Assembly: GCF_030551255.1 (NCBI RefSeq)
Contig: NZ_CP130630.1
Span: 11,407,001-11,471,000, forward strand
Source: Streptomyces sp. NL15-2K
Lineage (GTDB): Bacteria > Actinomycetota > Actinomycetes > Streptomycetales > Streptomycetaceae
Length of the DNA stretch: 64,000 nucleotides
Direction: 5' to 3'
The notes below the pieces were generated by a model that was given only the letters and a program-made list of their open reading frames with translations, made no database searches and had not been told where the DNA came from. Made by a program: the position numbers and the translations under genes. Shown here piece after piece: positions 43,854 through 52,560 of the stretch; within the stretch, counting starts at the first letter, position 1, and every line of letters begins with the position of its first letter.

Positions 43854-44975
43854 CTACGGCGTCCACTTGATGTTCGGGTTCACCTGGCCGGTCCAGTTGA
43901 AGATGGCCATGTTGTCCCAGCCGTTCCCGCTGTTGTTGATGTCGGCCGGATCCCAGCCGTTGCCCTTGACCGCGTACCAGGTCGGCTCCCAGTAGAAGAC
44001 GCCGATCGCGCCGGCGTTGCGGGCCGTGTTCTGGACGGCGGTGAAGTTGTCGGCCTGGCCCTGCCAGGTGAGCGGGTAGCCCGAGCAGCCGGAGGTGATC
44101 GAGTTGCCGGTACTGTCCGCGTTCGCCGAGGTGAAGGGATAGGCCGTCTCGGCGATGACCACGTCCTTGCCGTACCGGGACTTCATGTCGGACACCACGC
44201 TGCCCATGTTGGCCGGCGTGCCGTGCCACGGGCAGTAGTAGGACAGCCCGGTGATGTCCCAGTTGACGCCCTTCGCCTTGATGCCGTCGTAGAACCACCG
44301 CGCATGCGCGTCGCTGTCCGAGTTGGCCGTGTGAATGATCACTTTGGTGCCGCTGTTGCACGCCTTGGTCGCGTTGTAGCCCGACTTGAGGAGCAGGCTG
44401 AGGTTGGTGAAGTCGTTGTTGACCACCTTGCCGTCGTCCCACAGCATGCCGACGTTGATCTCGTTGCCGATCTGCACGCTGTCCGGCGTGGTGCCCTGGG
44501 ACTTGAGGCTGTTGCAGACGTCGTACGTGTAGTTGTAGACGTCCGTCTGGAGCTGGTTGATGCCGTGGCTCGCCCAGGCGGCGGGCTTGTACTGCTTGCC
44601 CGGGTCCGCCCAGGTGTCCGAGTAGTGGAAGTCGACCAGCAGCTTCAGCCCCTTGGCCTTGACCTGCTTCGCGTACGCCAGCACCTTGGCCTTGTTGTTG
44701 TATCCACTGGCCGGGTTGTTCCAGACCCGCAGGCGGACGTAGTTCACGCCGAGGCCCTTGAGGACGTCGAGCGGGTCCCTGGCGGTGCCGCTCGCGTCGT
44801 AGTACTTGGCGCCGAGGTCGAGGGCGCGTTGCGCGGTGGAGACGTCGGCGCCGAGCATGCTGAGCGAGCCCGCGGCGAAGGCGCTCGTGGGGGTGGTGAG
44901 CAGGGACGCGGGCAGGGCGACAGCCGCCATGAGCAAGGCGGCCTTCACTGTGCGGCCTGGACCGTTCACGGTCAT
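43854..44975 (-). CDS. GH53 arabinogalactan endo-beta-1,4-galactanase, secreted
   Basis: 373-aa secreted enzyme, signal peptide about 1-34 (ALLMAAVALPASLLTTPTSAFA). GH53 hallmarks: LGADVSTAQRALDLGAKYYDASG, VNYVRLRVWNNPASG, LKLLVDFHYSDTWADPGKQ, VQIGNEINVGMLW (acid/base Glu), VIIHTANSDSDAHARWFYDG, VVIAETAYPFT (nucleophile Glu), FYWEPTWYAVKG. Cleaves beta-1,4-galactan of pectin side chains. Controlled by a palindromic operator just upstream. Confidence 0.95.
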   Translation of the reverse strand: MTVNGPGRTVKAALLMAAVALPASLLTTPTSAFAAGSLSMLGADVSTAQRALDLGAKYYDASGTARDPLDVLKGLGVNYVRLRVWNNPASGYNNKAKVLAYAKQVKAKGLKLLVDFHYSDTWADPGKQYKPAAWASHGINQLQTDVYNYTYDVCNSLKSQGTTPDSVQIGNEINVGMLWDDGKVVNNDFTNLSLLLKSGYNATKACNSGTKVIIHTANSDSDAHARWFYDGIKAKGVNWDITGLSYYCPWHGTPANMGSVVSDMKSRYGKDVVIAETAYPFTSANADSTGNSITSGCSGYPLTWQGQADNFTAVQNTARNAGAIGVFYWEPTWYAVKGNGWDPADINNSGNGWDNMAIFNWTGQVNPNIKWTP

Positions 44976-45023
44976 CCCGAACTCCTTTGATCGAGACGTG
45001 GCGAAGTCGAGGCCTCGGGCCTG

Positions 45024-45035
45024 ACATGCGCATGT
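45024..45035. promoter_or_regulatory. 12-bp perfect palindrome in GH53 leader
   Basis: ACATGCGCATGT, about 50 nt upstream of the GH53 ATG and downstream of the transcription start. Could be a second operator or a chance palindrome. Confidence 0.35.
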
Positions 45036-45046
45036 AGGGGGCTTCC

Positions 45047-45085
45047 GTGAACGTTCACAGTAAGGGACGTGACAGGGGCTGTAAA
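45047..45085 (-). promoter_or_regulatory. GH53 promoter with LacI-type operator
   Basis: On the minus strand -35 TTTACA (45080-45085), 17-nt spacer, -10 TACTGT (45057-45062). GTGAACGTTCAC at 45047-45058, a perfect 12-bp palindrome, overlaps the end of the -10 and the start site. LacI-family repressors of galactan and galactose genes bind such sites, so repression released by galacto-oligosaccharide is likely. The repressor gene is not in the window. Confidence 0.7.
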
Positions 45086-45107
45086 TATGTGTGTCAGTTG
45101 GATTTCA

Positions 45108-45135
45108 TACAGGTGGTGAGCTCATATGACCTGTA
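45108..45135. promoter_or_regulatory. Inverted repeat upstream of peptidase gene
   Basis: TACAGGT at 45108-45114 and ACCTGTA at 45129-45135 are 7-bp inverted arms separated by 14 nt in the divergent promoter region. Possible operator. Confidence 0.35.
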
Positions 45136-45260
45136 GGGAGCGTGGGTACGTGCACAGCCAAAGCTCGGTCGCGCGGACTATTGACTTTGAATACAAGCCA
45201 TGGCGATCCTCGTCGCATATCTTGCTCCGGTCATGACAAGTCGGCGATGTGGGAGTGACC

Positions 45261-47315
45261 ATGGCACGACGCCCGTACCGCAGGCGCAAGGACGTCACCG
45301 TCCTGTCCCTGCTCCTCCTCGTGCTGGCCATGGCCCTTGGCCCCACGCCGAGTTCGGCGGCCGGCACCGACTGGTGGACTCCGACAGCGCGCCCCGCGCC
45401 GGACTCTCGGATCAACGTCACCGGCGAGCCGTTCAGGGGCACGAACTCCGCGGGTGAGGTGCGCGGCTTCGTGGACGCCCACAACCACGTGTTCTCCAAC
45501 GAGGCGTTCGGCGGCCGGCTCATCTGCGGCAAGCCGTTCTCCGACAGGGGCATCGCCGACGCGCTCAAGGACTGCCCCGAGCATTACCCGGACGGTTCGC
45601 TCGCGATCTTCGACTACATCACGCACGGCGGCGACGGCAAGCACGACCCGGTCGGCTGGCCGACGTTCAAGGACTGGCCGGCGTACGACTCGATGACCCA
45701 CCAGGCGAACTACTACGCCTGGATCGAACGCGCCTGGCGCGGCGGACAGCGGGTCCTCGTCAACGACCTCGTCACCAACGGCGTGATCTGCTCGGTCTAC
45801 CCCTTCAAGGACCGTGGCTGCGACGAGATGACCTCGATCCGGCTGCAGGCGAAACTGACGTACGACATGCAGGACCACATCGACAAGATGTACGGCGGCC
45901 CCGGCAAGGGCTGGTTCCGCATCGTCACCGACAGCGCGCAGGCCCGCGAGGTCGTCCGACAGGGCAAGCTCGCCGTCGTCCTGGGCGTCGAGACCTCCGA
46001 GCCGTTCGGCTGCAAGCAGGTCCTGGACGTCGCCCAGTGCGACAAGGAGGACATCGACAAGGGCCTCGACGAGTTGTACGACCTGGGTGTGCGCAGCATG
46101 TTCCTGTGCCACAAGTTCGACAACGCGCTGTGCGGCGTCCGCTTCGACGAGGGCGGGCTCGGAACGGCCATCAACGTCGGGCAGTTCCTGTCGACCGGCA
46201 CCTTCTGGAAGACCGAGAAATGCACGGGCCCGCAGCACGACAACCCGATCGGTGGGGCGGCGTCGGATGCCGAGGAGGACCTCCCGGACGGCGTGGAGGT
46301 CCCGGAGTACGACGAGGACGCGCAGTGCAACGTCCGTGGTCTCACCGGTCTCGGCGAGTACGCCCTGCGCGGCATGATGAAGCGTCAGATGATGGTCGAG
46401 ATCGACCACATGAGCGTCAAGGCGACCGGTCGGGTCCTGGACATCTTCGAGGCCGAGTCGTACCCCGGCGTGCTGTCCTCGCACAGCTGGATGGACCTGA
46501 ACTGGACCGAGCGGGTCTACTCCCTCGGTGGCTTCGTCGCCCAGTACATGCACGGCTCCAAGGAGTTCGGTGAGGAGGCCGAGCGCACGGACTCGCTGCG
46601 CGAGAAGTACGACGTGGGCTACGGCTTCGGCACCGACTTCAACGGCATCGGCGACCACCCCGCCCCACGCGGCGCGGACACGGCGAACCCGGTGAAGTAC
46701 CCCTTCCGCAGCGTCGACGGCGGCTCCCTCGTCGACAGGCAGACCACCGGCGAGCGCACTTGGGACTACAACACCGACGGCGCCGCCCACGCCGGCATGA
46801 TCCCGGACTGGATCGAGGACATCCGGCTCGTCGGCGGCCAGGACGTGGTGGACGACCTCTTCCGAGGCGCCGAGTCCTACCTCGACACCTGGGGCGGTAC
46901 GGAGCAGCACCGGGCCGGAGCGAATCTCGCCAAGGGCGCCTCGGTCACGGCCAGTTCGTCGGAGGCGAACCCGTTCACGAGCTACGCGCCGGGCCGGGCC
47001 GTGGACGGCGACGCGGACACCCGCTGGGCGAGCGACTGGGGCGACGACCAGTGGCTGCGGATCGACCTGGGCTCCACGCACCCGGTCCGGCGCGTCACGC
47101 TCGACTGGGAGCGCGCGTACGGGACGTCGTACCGCATCGAACTCTCCACCGACGGCGTGAACTGGCAGCCCGTCTGGTCCACCACGACCGGCGACGGCGG
47201 CCTGGACACGGCACGGTTCACCGGCACACCTGCCCGCTACGTCCGTGTCCAGGGCCTGGACCGTGGCACCGACTGGGGATATTCGCTCCGTGAGGTGGCC
47301 GTCCACGGCGGCTGA
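45261..47315 (+). CDS. Secreted amidohydrolase/peptidase M19-like protein with discoidin domain
   Basis: 684-aa exported protein. ATG at 45261 preceded by GGGAG; an in-frame ATG at 45249 is possible. Signal peptide with Arg-rich start (RRPYRRRKDVTVLSLLLLVLAMALG...). Catalytic part resembles membrane dipeptidases: GFVDAHNHVFSNEAFGG (HxH), KLAVVLGVETSEPFGC, GVRSMFLCHKFDNALCG, VEIDHMSVKATGRVL, VLSSHSWMDLNW, YGFGTDFNGIGDHP. C-terminal 120 residues form an F5/8 type C domain (SSSEANPFTSYAPGRAVDGDADTRWASDW...WLRIDLG). The discoidin domain should bind carbohydrate, so the enzyme may act on glycoproteins. Confidence 0.85.
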   Translation: MARRPYRRRKDVTVLSLLLLVLAMALGPTPSSAAGTDWWTPTARPAPDSRINVTGEPFRGTNSAGEVRGFVDAHNHVFSNEAFGGRLICGKPFSDRGIADALKDCPEHYPDGSLAIFDYITHGGDGKHDPVGWPTFKDWPAYDSMTHQANYYAWIERAWRGGQRVLVNDLVTNGVICSVYPFKDRGCDEMTSIRLQAKLTYDMQDHIDKMYGGPGKGWFRIVTDSAQAREVVRQGKLAVVLGVETSEPFGCKQVLDVAQCDKEDIDKGLDELYDLGVRSMFLCHKFDNALCGVRFDEGGLGTAINVGQFLSTGTFWKTEKCTGPQHDNPIGGAASDAEEDLPDGVEVPEYDEDAQCNVRGLTGLGEYALRGMMKRQMMVEIDHMSVKATGRVLDIFEAESYPGVLSSHSWMDLNWTERVYSLGGFVAQYMHGSKEFGEEAERTDSLREKYDVGYGFGTDFNGIGDHPAPRGADTANPVKYPFRSVDGGSLVDRQTTGERTWDYNTDGAAHAGMIPDWIEDIRLVGGQDVVDDLFRGAESYLDTWGGTEQHRAGANLAKGASVTASSSEANPFTSYAPGRAVDGDADTRWASDWGDDQWLRIDLGSTHPVRRVTLDWERAYGTSYRIELSTDGVNWQPVWSTTTGDGGLDTARFTGTPARYVRVQGLDRGTDWGYSLREVAVHGG

Positions 47316-47389
47316 CGACGCATACGGGCACCAGTTTGCCGTCATCCCTCCACCCGACGGCCCAACCCCCCCCACAGGAGGACACCTCA

Positions 47390-48001
47390 ATGAGTCCCAC
47401 GGTCTCGCCCTGGCGCAACACAGCGGTCGTAGCCGCGCTGGCAGCCGCCTTGCTGGCCGGTCCCGGTGTCGCACAGGCCGTCCCGCAGGCCGCTCCGGCG
47501 TCCCAGGAGCAAGTGGCAGCGGCCAGTATCACCTGGACCCTGGAACGGGCGAGCAACCCCACCCAGGATCAGCAGACGGCGTACAACCTCATCACGTCGG
47601 CCATGAATGCCGCGGTGGCCCGGTACAACAACCTGAGCGATCTCGGGAAAAGCATCACCGTTCGCTACGACCCGGGCGTGCCCACCGCTGATGGCAACAT
47701 CAACGGAACCATCCGCTTCGGCAACCGCGGCTATATGACGGAGAGGACCGCGCTGCACGAGATCGCCCACACCATAGGAGTGGGCACGAGTTCCGGCTGG
47801 TCCTCCCTTGGCGGGGGAGGCACCTGGCGCGGCGCCGAGGCCACGGCGCTCGTCAAACGGTTCGACGGCTCGAACGCCACGCTGTCCACCGGTGGGGGGC
47901 ATTTCTGGCCCTACGGCCTCAACTACGAAAACGAGTTCTCGAATACGGCGGCCGATCGCCACGTCCAGATCGTCGCCGCCATGGTTCGTGACGGTTTGTA
48001 A
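47390..48001 (+). CDS. Small secreted zinc-metalloprotease-like protein
   Basis: 203-aa exported protein with a signal peptide (NTAVVAALAAALLAGPGVAQA). It contains TALHEIAHTIGVG: the HExxH zinc motif, but the third ligand is not obvious (WRGAEATAL follows). Mature part about 165 aa. The ribosome-binding site is AGGAGGACACC. It follows the peptidase gene by 74 nt and may be in one operon. Similar small secreted proteins occur widely in Streptomyces; substrate unknown. Confidence 0.75.
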   Translation: MSPTVSPWRNTAVVAALAAALLAGPGVAQAVPQAAPASQEQVAAASITWTLERASNPTQDQQTAYNLITSAMNAAVARYNNLSDLGKSITVRYDPGVPTADGNINGTIRFGNRGYMTERTALHEIAHTIGVGTSSGWSSLGGGGTWRGAEATALVKRFDGSNATLSTGGGHFWPYGLNYENEFSNTAADRHVQIVAAMVRDGL

Positions 48002-48024
48002 CCAGAGCCGCTCGGAGTCGATGC

Positions 48025-49071
48025 TCAGAGCCGATGCCTGGGGGCGGTAACCGTCCCCAGGCTCGTCGGCGCCCCGGCGGTTGTCCCCTCCAGCGGGAAG
48101 TGGCATGCCGCCGTGTGGGGCAGCGCTCCGGGCCGGGGCGTGGGGGCTGCCTCGGCGCAGATGTCCTGCGCACGCCAGCACCGGGTCCTGAACCGGCACC
48201 CGGACGGCGGGTCGGCCGGTGAGGGGATCTCGCCGGTGAGCAGGATGCGCTCCCTCTTCACCCCGCCCCCGGCGGCCAGGGACGGGGCCGCCGACAGCAG
48301 GGCCGCCGTGTACGGGTGGACAGGCCGCTCGAAGACCTCCTCCGACGGGCCCGACTCGACGATCCTGCCGAGGTACATCACGGCCACGCGGTCGGCCACG
48401 TGCCGCACCACGGACAGATCGTGCGAGATGAACACGTACGACAGTCCCAGCTCGTCCCGCAGATCGCACAACAGGTTCAGGACCTGCGCCTGTACCGACA
48501 GATCCAGCGCGGAGACGGGCTCGTCGCAGACGATGACCTCGGGCTCCAGCGCCAGCGCGCGGGCGATCCCGATGCGCTGCCGCTGCCCTCCGGAGAACTC
48601 CTGCGGATAGCGGCGGGCGTCGGACGCGCGCAGCCCGACCATCTCCAGCAACTGACCCACGCGCGCCGCCCGTTCGGGTGCGGGCACGAGATCCCGGTGC
48701 GTACGCCAGGGCTCGCCGATCAGATCCGCCGCGCACAGCCGGGGGTTGAGCGAGCCGAACGGGTCCTGGAAGACCATCTGCACCTTGCGCCGCCAGGCGA
48801 GCAGCTTCGCACCCGACAGCGAGAACGGGTCCACTCCGTCGAACCGTACGGTGCCCTCGTCGGGACGCTCCAGCATCAGCAGAATCCTGGCCAGCGTGGA
48901 CTTGCCGCAGCCGGACTCGCCCACCAGGCCGAGGGTCTCCCCGCGTCCCAGGCTGAGATCCACCCCGTCGACCGCGCGCAGCCTGGTGCTGCCCTTCGCG
49001 GTGCGCGGAATCGAGAAACTCTTGACCAGGCCGGTGGCCTCCAGCAGTGTCTTCGTCCCCGGCTCAGGCAT
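48025..49071 (-). CDS. Oligopeptide ABC transporter ATPase (DppF/OppF-like)
   Basis: 348-aa ATPase. Walker [10 protein letters not shown], signature FSGGQRQRIGIARAL, Walker B VIVCDEPVSALD, H-loop FISHDLSVV, and the C-terminal oligopeptide-transport domain with PYTAALLSAAPSL, GEIPSPADPPSGCRFRTRCWRAQDIC (Fe-S-like Cys set of Dpp/Opp ATPases). It overlaps the fused permease-ATPase by 8 nt. This is the last gene of a four-gene operon. Confidence 0.93.
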   Translation of the reverse strand: MPEPGTKTLLEATGLVKSFSIPRTAKGSTRLRAVDGVDLSLGRGETLGLVGESGCGKSTLARILLMLERPDEGTVRFDGVDPFSLSGAKLLAWRRKVQMVFQDPFGSLNPRLCAADLIGEPWRTHRDLVPAPERAARVGQLLEMVGLRASDARRYPQEFSGGQRQRIGIARALALEPEVIVCDEPVSALDLSVQAQVLNLLCDLRDELGLSYVFISHDLSVVRHVADRVAVMYLGRIVESGPSEEVFERPVHPYTAALLSAAPSLAAGGGVKRERILLTGEIPSPADPPSGCRFRTRCWRAQDICAEAAPTPRPGALPHTAACHFPLEGTTAGAPTSLGTVTAPRHRL

Positions 49072-51622
49072 CGGCCAGTTCCTTCCCGAAGTGACAGGCG
49101 GCGGCGCGGTCGGCTGCCGTTCCGGTCAGCGGCGGCCGGTGCGTGGCGCACACCTCGCGGGCGATCGGACAGCGCGTACGGAAGGCACAACCGGTCGGCA
49201 CGGAGCGCGGGTCGGGCGGGCTTCCGGGGATGGAACTCAGCCGGGAGCCCTTGTGCTGCTCGGCCGGTACCGACTCCAACAGCCCCTGGGTGTACGGGTG
49301 GTGGGGCTTGCCGAACACCTCGGCCACCGGCCCGGTCTCCACGACCGTACCCGCGTACATCACGGCGACCCGGTCCGCGTGCTCGGCGACGAGCCCGAGG
49401 TCGTGGGTGATGAGGACCAGAGCCATCCGCTGCTCGCTCCGCAGTTCGCCGAGGAGGTCCATGATCTGGGCCTGCACGGTGACGTCCAGGGCCGTCGTGG
49501 GCTCGTCGGCGAGCAGGACCTTCGGCCGCAGCGCCACCGCCATCGCGATCAGCAGCCGCTGGCGCATCCCTCCGGAGAACTGGTGCGGGTAGGCGCCCGC
49601 GCGGGAGCGCGCCTCCGGGATGCCGACGCGTTCCATCAGCTCCACGGCCTTCGCCCGCGCGGCGCGCCGGGACATCCGCTCGTGGATGCGGAACGGTTCC
49701 GCGAGCTGCGCCCCGACCGTGTGGACGGGATTGAGCGCGCTGAGCGCGTCCTGGAAGACGATGCTCAGGCCGGGGCCGGCGAGCCTGCGCCTGGCCTGTG
49801 GCCCGAGACCCAGCAGGTCCTCGCCGTCCAACCGCGCCTGCCCGCCCACGACTTCGGCGGCCGGATCGAGCAGACCCGCGACGGCATGGGCGGTCATGCT
49901 CTTCCCGCATCCGGACTCGCCCAACAGGGCCAGGGTCTCGCCGGAGCGCACGGCGAAACTCACGCCGCGTACGACGGGGACGGGCCCGGCGGGCGTGCGG
50001 ATGTCGACCGACAGGCCGTCCACGGCCAGGGTGTCGGGTCGCGTCGGTGCGGGGGCCGGAACCGGTGCGGGCCCGCTGCGCTCGGCGGCTGCAGTCGGGT
50101 CGGCCGGCGTCCGCGCCACGGCCGAGGTCGGCTCGCTTCCCGATCCCGGCGGGGTGGGGCTCGGCTCGGCCCCGGCCGCGACTTGGGTTGGCCCAGTGGG
50201 GCTTCCCGGCGTGACTCGGGTCGGCTCGGTCGGGATTCCGGGAAGGCCTGGGGTCGGCTCGGTGGGGATGCCGGGAAGGCCTGGGGTCGGCTCGGTGGGG
50301 ATGCCGGGAAGGCCTGGGGTCGGCTCGGTGGGGATGCCGGGAAGGCCTGGGGACGGCTCGGTCGGGAGGCCCGGCAGGACTTGGGTCGGCTCGGTCGGGA
50401 GGCCCGGCAGGACTTGGGTCGGCTCGGTCGGGAGGCCCGGCAGGACTCGGGCCGGCTCGGTCTCCGGCGCGTCCGAGGCCGGCTCGGTCCCCCGCGCGAC
50501 TGAGTCCGGCTCGGTCCCAGGCGCGACGGAGTCCGGCTCGTTGTCCCTTGCGGGCACGACAAGGGCCGGCCGGCCCTCAGCCCCCGCCGGGATCGCGGCC
50601 GGCTCGGTCGCCATACCGCGGCCGGCACCCGTGCCCCCGGTCACCGGACGAGGGCGCGACGGCCGCCGCCCGCCGCGTCGCAGCCCGTGTCGCCATCGCT
50701 GGCCCGGGTCGGTCGAGAGGCGGGCCCAGGCGGCGAGTACCGTCGCGGACACGGTCGTGACGACGATGGCGAGGCCGGGGAAGACCGCGATCCACCACGC
50801 GCTCTGCAACTCCTGTCGGCCCTGAGCCACCATCAGCCCCCAGCTCACGTCCGGCGGCTGGATGCCGATCCCCAGGAAGCTCAGCGACGACTCGGTCAGC
50901 ATCACGAAGCAGAAGTCGAGGGCGGCGACGGTGAGCAGGGTGGGCAGGACTGTGGGAGCGACATGGCGCCGGATGGTCGCCCAGCTACTGGTGCCGAAGG
51001 TGCGGGCGGCGTCCATGAACAGCCGGCTGCGCAGTTCGGCGGACTCGGCCCGCGCGGTGCGCAGATAGACGGGGATCCGGGCTACGGCGAGAACCACGAC
51101 GATGCCGGCGGCGCTCGGCGAGAAGACGTACAGCACGACCACGGCCAGCAGCAGGGAGGGGAAACTGAGGATCACATCGGCGGTCCGCAGCGACACGTTC
51201 TCCCGCCATCCGCCGTGGTAGCCCGCCCACATGCCCCAGACCGAACCGACGACGAGTGAGCACAGCACAGCGGGCACGGCCACCGACAGCGTGGTGCCGG
51301 CCGCCGCGATCAGCCGGGCGGCGACGGGGCGGCCCAGGGAGTCGCTGCCCAGTACGAAGGCCCAGCCGTGGTCGAGACTGAACGGCGGGCGGCCCGGATC
51401 GCGCAGGTTCTGACGCGTCGCCAGATCCCCGATGAGATAAGGGCCCACTACGGCGGACACCGCCACGGCGAGCAGAACCAGCGCCGCCGCGAAGGCGAAC
51501 CGGTCCTGCAGGAGCAGCGCGGGCCACTTGCGCCGCACCGCGGCCCGGTCGGACCCGAGGGCGGGCTCCTGGTCCTGGCCGCTGTTCTTCTCCATGCGCA
51601 GCATGTCGCCTCCCTGACTCAC
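49064..51622 (-). CDS. Fused peptide ABC permease-ATPase (DppC-DppD fusion) with repeat linker
   Basis: 852-aa protein. Residues 1-320 are a DppC-type permease with N-terminal domain ([26 protein letters not shown]) and the conserved [29 protein letters not shown] end. Residues about 320-545 are a Pro/Glu/Thr-rich linker containing seven clear 11-aa repeats ([11 protein letters not shown] or [11 protein letters not shown]). Residues about 546-852 are a DppD ATPase: [45 protein letters not shown], and the C-terminal Cys set [15 protein letters not shown]. No start codon or stop lies at the junction, so the fusion is a real reading frame. It overlaps DppB by 4 nt. Confidence 0.9.
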   Translation of the reverse strand: MSQGGDMLRMEKNSGQDQEPALGSDRAAVRRKWPALLLQDRFAFAAALVLLAVAVSAVVGPYLIGDLATRQNLRDPGRPPFSLDHGWAFVLGSDSLGRPVAARLIAAAGTTLSVAVPAVLCSLVVGSVWGMWAGYHGGWRENVSLRTADVILSFPSLLLAVVVLYVFSPSAAGIVVVLAVARIPVYLRTARAESAELRSRLFMDAARTFGTSSWATIRRHVAPTVLPTLLTVAALDFCFVMLTESSLSFLGIGIQPPDVSWGLMVAQGRQELQSAWWIAVFPGLAIVVTTVSATVLAAWARLSTDPGQRWRHGLRRGGRRPSRPRPVTGGTGAGRGMATEPAAIPAGAEGRPALVVPARDNEPDSVAPGTEPDSVARGTEPASDAPETEPARVLPGLPTEPTQVLPGLPTEPTQVLPGLPTEPSPGLPGIPTEPTPGLPGIPTEPTPGLPGIPTEPTPGLPGIPTEPTRVTPGSPTGPTQVAAGAEPSPTPPGSGSEPTSAVARTPADPTAAAERSGPAPVPAPAPTRPDTLAVDGLSVDIRTPAGPVPVVRGVSFAVRSGETLALLGESGCGKSMTAHAVAGLLDPAAEVVGGQARLDGEDLLGLGPQARRRLAGPGLSIVFQDALSALNPVHTVGAQLAEPFRIHERMSRRAARAKAVELMERVGIPEARSRAGAYPHQFSGGMRQRLLIAMAVALRPKVLLADEPTTALDVTVQAQIMDLLGELRSEQRMALVLITHDLGLVAEHADRVAVMYAGTVVETGPVAEVFGKPHHPYTQGLLESVPAEQHKGSRLSSIPGSPPDPRSVPTGCAFRTRCPIAREVCATHRPPLTGTAADRAAACHFGKELADA
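50185..50448 (-). repeat. 33-bp tandem repeats in the permease-ATPase linker
   Basis: Seven full units of 33 bp at 50218-50448, boundaries at 50218, 50251, 50284, 50317, 50350, 50383 and 50416; units 2-4 are nearly identical and units 5-7 share a second variant. A degenerate eighth lies at 50185-50217. Each unit codes for 11 residues, so copy-number changes keep the frame. Confidence 0.9.
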
Positions 51623-52545
51623 GCCGCCGCCCGCTGCCGCACCCGCGGGTCGAGGAGCGCATGGCAGATGTCCACCAGGATGTTGAGCGCGAAGATCACC
51701 AGAGCCGTCAGCAGTACGGCGGCCTGCAGTACGGCGAAATCCCGCTGAAGGACCGAGTCGATCATGAGCTTGCCGATGCCGGGCCAGCCGAAGATGGTCT
51801 CGACGACCACGGCCCCGTTGACCAGCCCGACGGCGAGGTCACCCGCGACGGTGAGCGCCGGTGCGGCGGCGTTGCGCAGGGCGTGCCCGAAGACCACCCG
51901 CGACTCACGGGCGCCCTTGGCGCGCGCCACTTTGACGTACGGGGCGGTGAGCGCGGAGACCATGGCGCCCCGCACCACCTGGACCAGCACGCCGAACGGG
52001 CGGATGAGAAGCGTGGCCACGGGCAGGACCCAGGCCGCCGCGCCGTTCGTGCCGGAGGTGGGAAGCCAGCCCAGCGTCACCGCGAAGACCAGTACGCCCA
52101 TGATGGCGAACCAGAAGTCGGGAACGCTCGCGGCCGTCGAGGACAGGAAGCTCGCGATCCGGTCGGTCGCCGAGTTGGGACGGTAGGCGGCCAGGCTCCC
52201 GATCACCACGGCACCGACGATGGCCAGCAGCATCGTCCACCCGGCCAGCTGGAGGGTGGCGGGGAAGGCCCGCAACACGGCCTCGCCCGCGGGCTGGGCG
52301 GTGCGCAGCGATTCGCCGAAATCGAGCTGGGCGACCTGGGCCAGGTAGTCACCGAACTGGGTGATCAGCGGTTGGTCGAAACCGTTGCGGGCGGCGAACT
52401 CGGCCCTCATCTCGGGCGTGGCGCTGAGCGGTAGGTACAGATTGGCGGGGTCTCCGGTGAGGCGGGCCAGGAAGAACACGCCGAGGACCACGACCAGCAG
52501 GGGGATGACGCTGGAGACGGCTCGGCGGCGCAGCATGGTGAACAT
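51619..52545 (-). CDS. Peptide ABC transporter permease (DppB-like)
   Basis: 308-aa permease, six helices, with typical SVIPLLVVVLGVFFLARLTGDPANLYLP start, FDQPLITQFGDYLAQVAQLDFGESL, and the loop ARAKGARESRVVFGHALRNAAAPALTVAGDLAVGL. ATG at 52545 near the binding-protein stop (15-nt gap). Works with the fused DppC-DppD and DppF. Confidence 0.92.
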   Translation of the reverse strand: MFTMLRRRAVSSVIPLLVVVLGVFFLARLTGDPANLYLPLSATPEMRAEFAARNGFDQPLITQFGDYLAQVAQLDFGESLRTAQPAGEAVLRAFPATLQLAGWTMLLAIVGAVVIGSLAAYRPNSATDRIASFLSSTAASVPDFWFAIMGVLVFAVTLGWLPTSGTNGAAAWVLPVATLLIRPFGVLVQVVRGAMVSALTAPYVKVARAKGARESRVVFGHALRNAAAPALTVAGDLAVGLVNGAVVVETIFGWPGIGKLMIDSVLQRDFAVLQAAVLLTALVIFALNILVDICHALLDPRVRQRAAA

Positions 52546-52560
52546 CCGTCCGCTCCTCCC

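Noticed and set aside
48746..50825. Two long plus-strand frames opposite the peptide transporter, including one with GRLG repeats
   Set aside because: The 33-bp repeat keeps all frames open; only the minus strand encodes transporter motifs.
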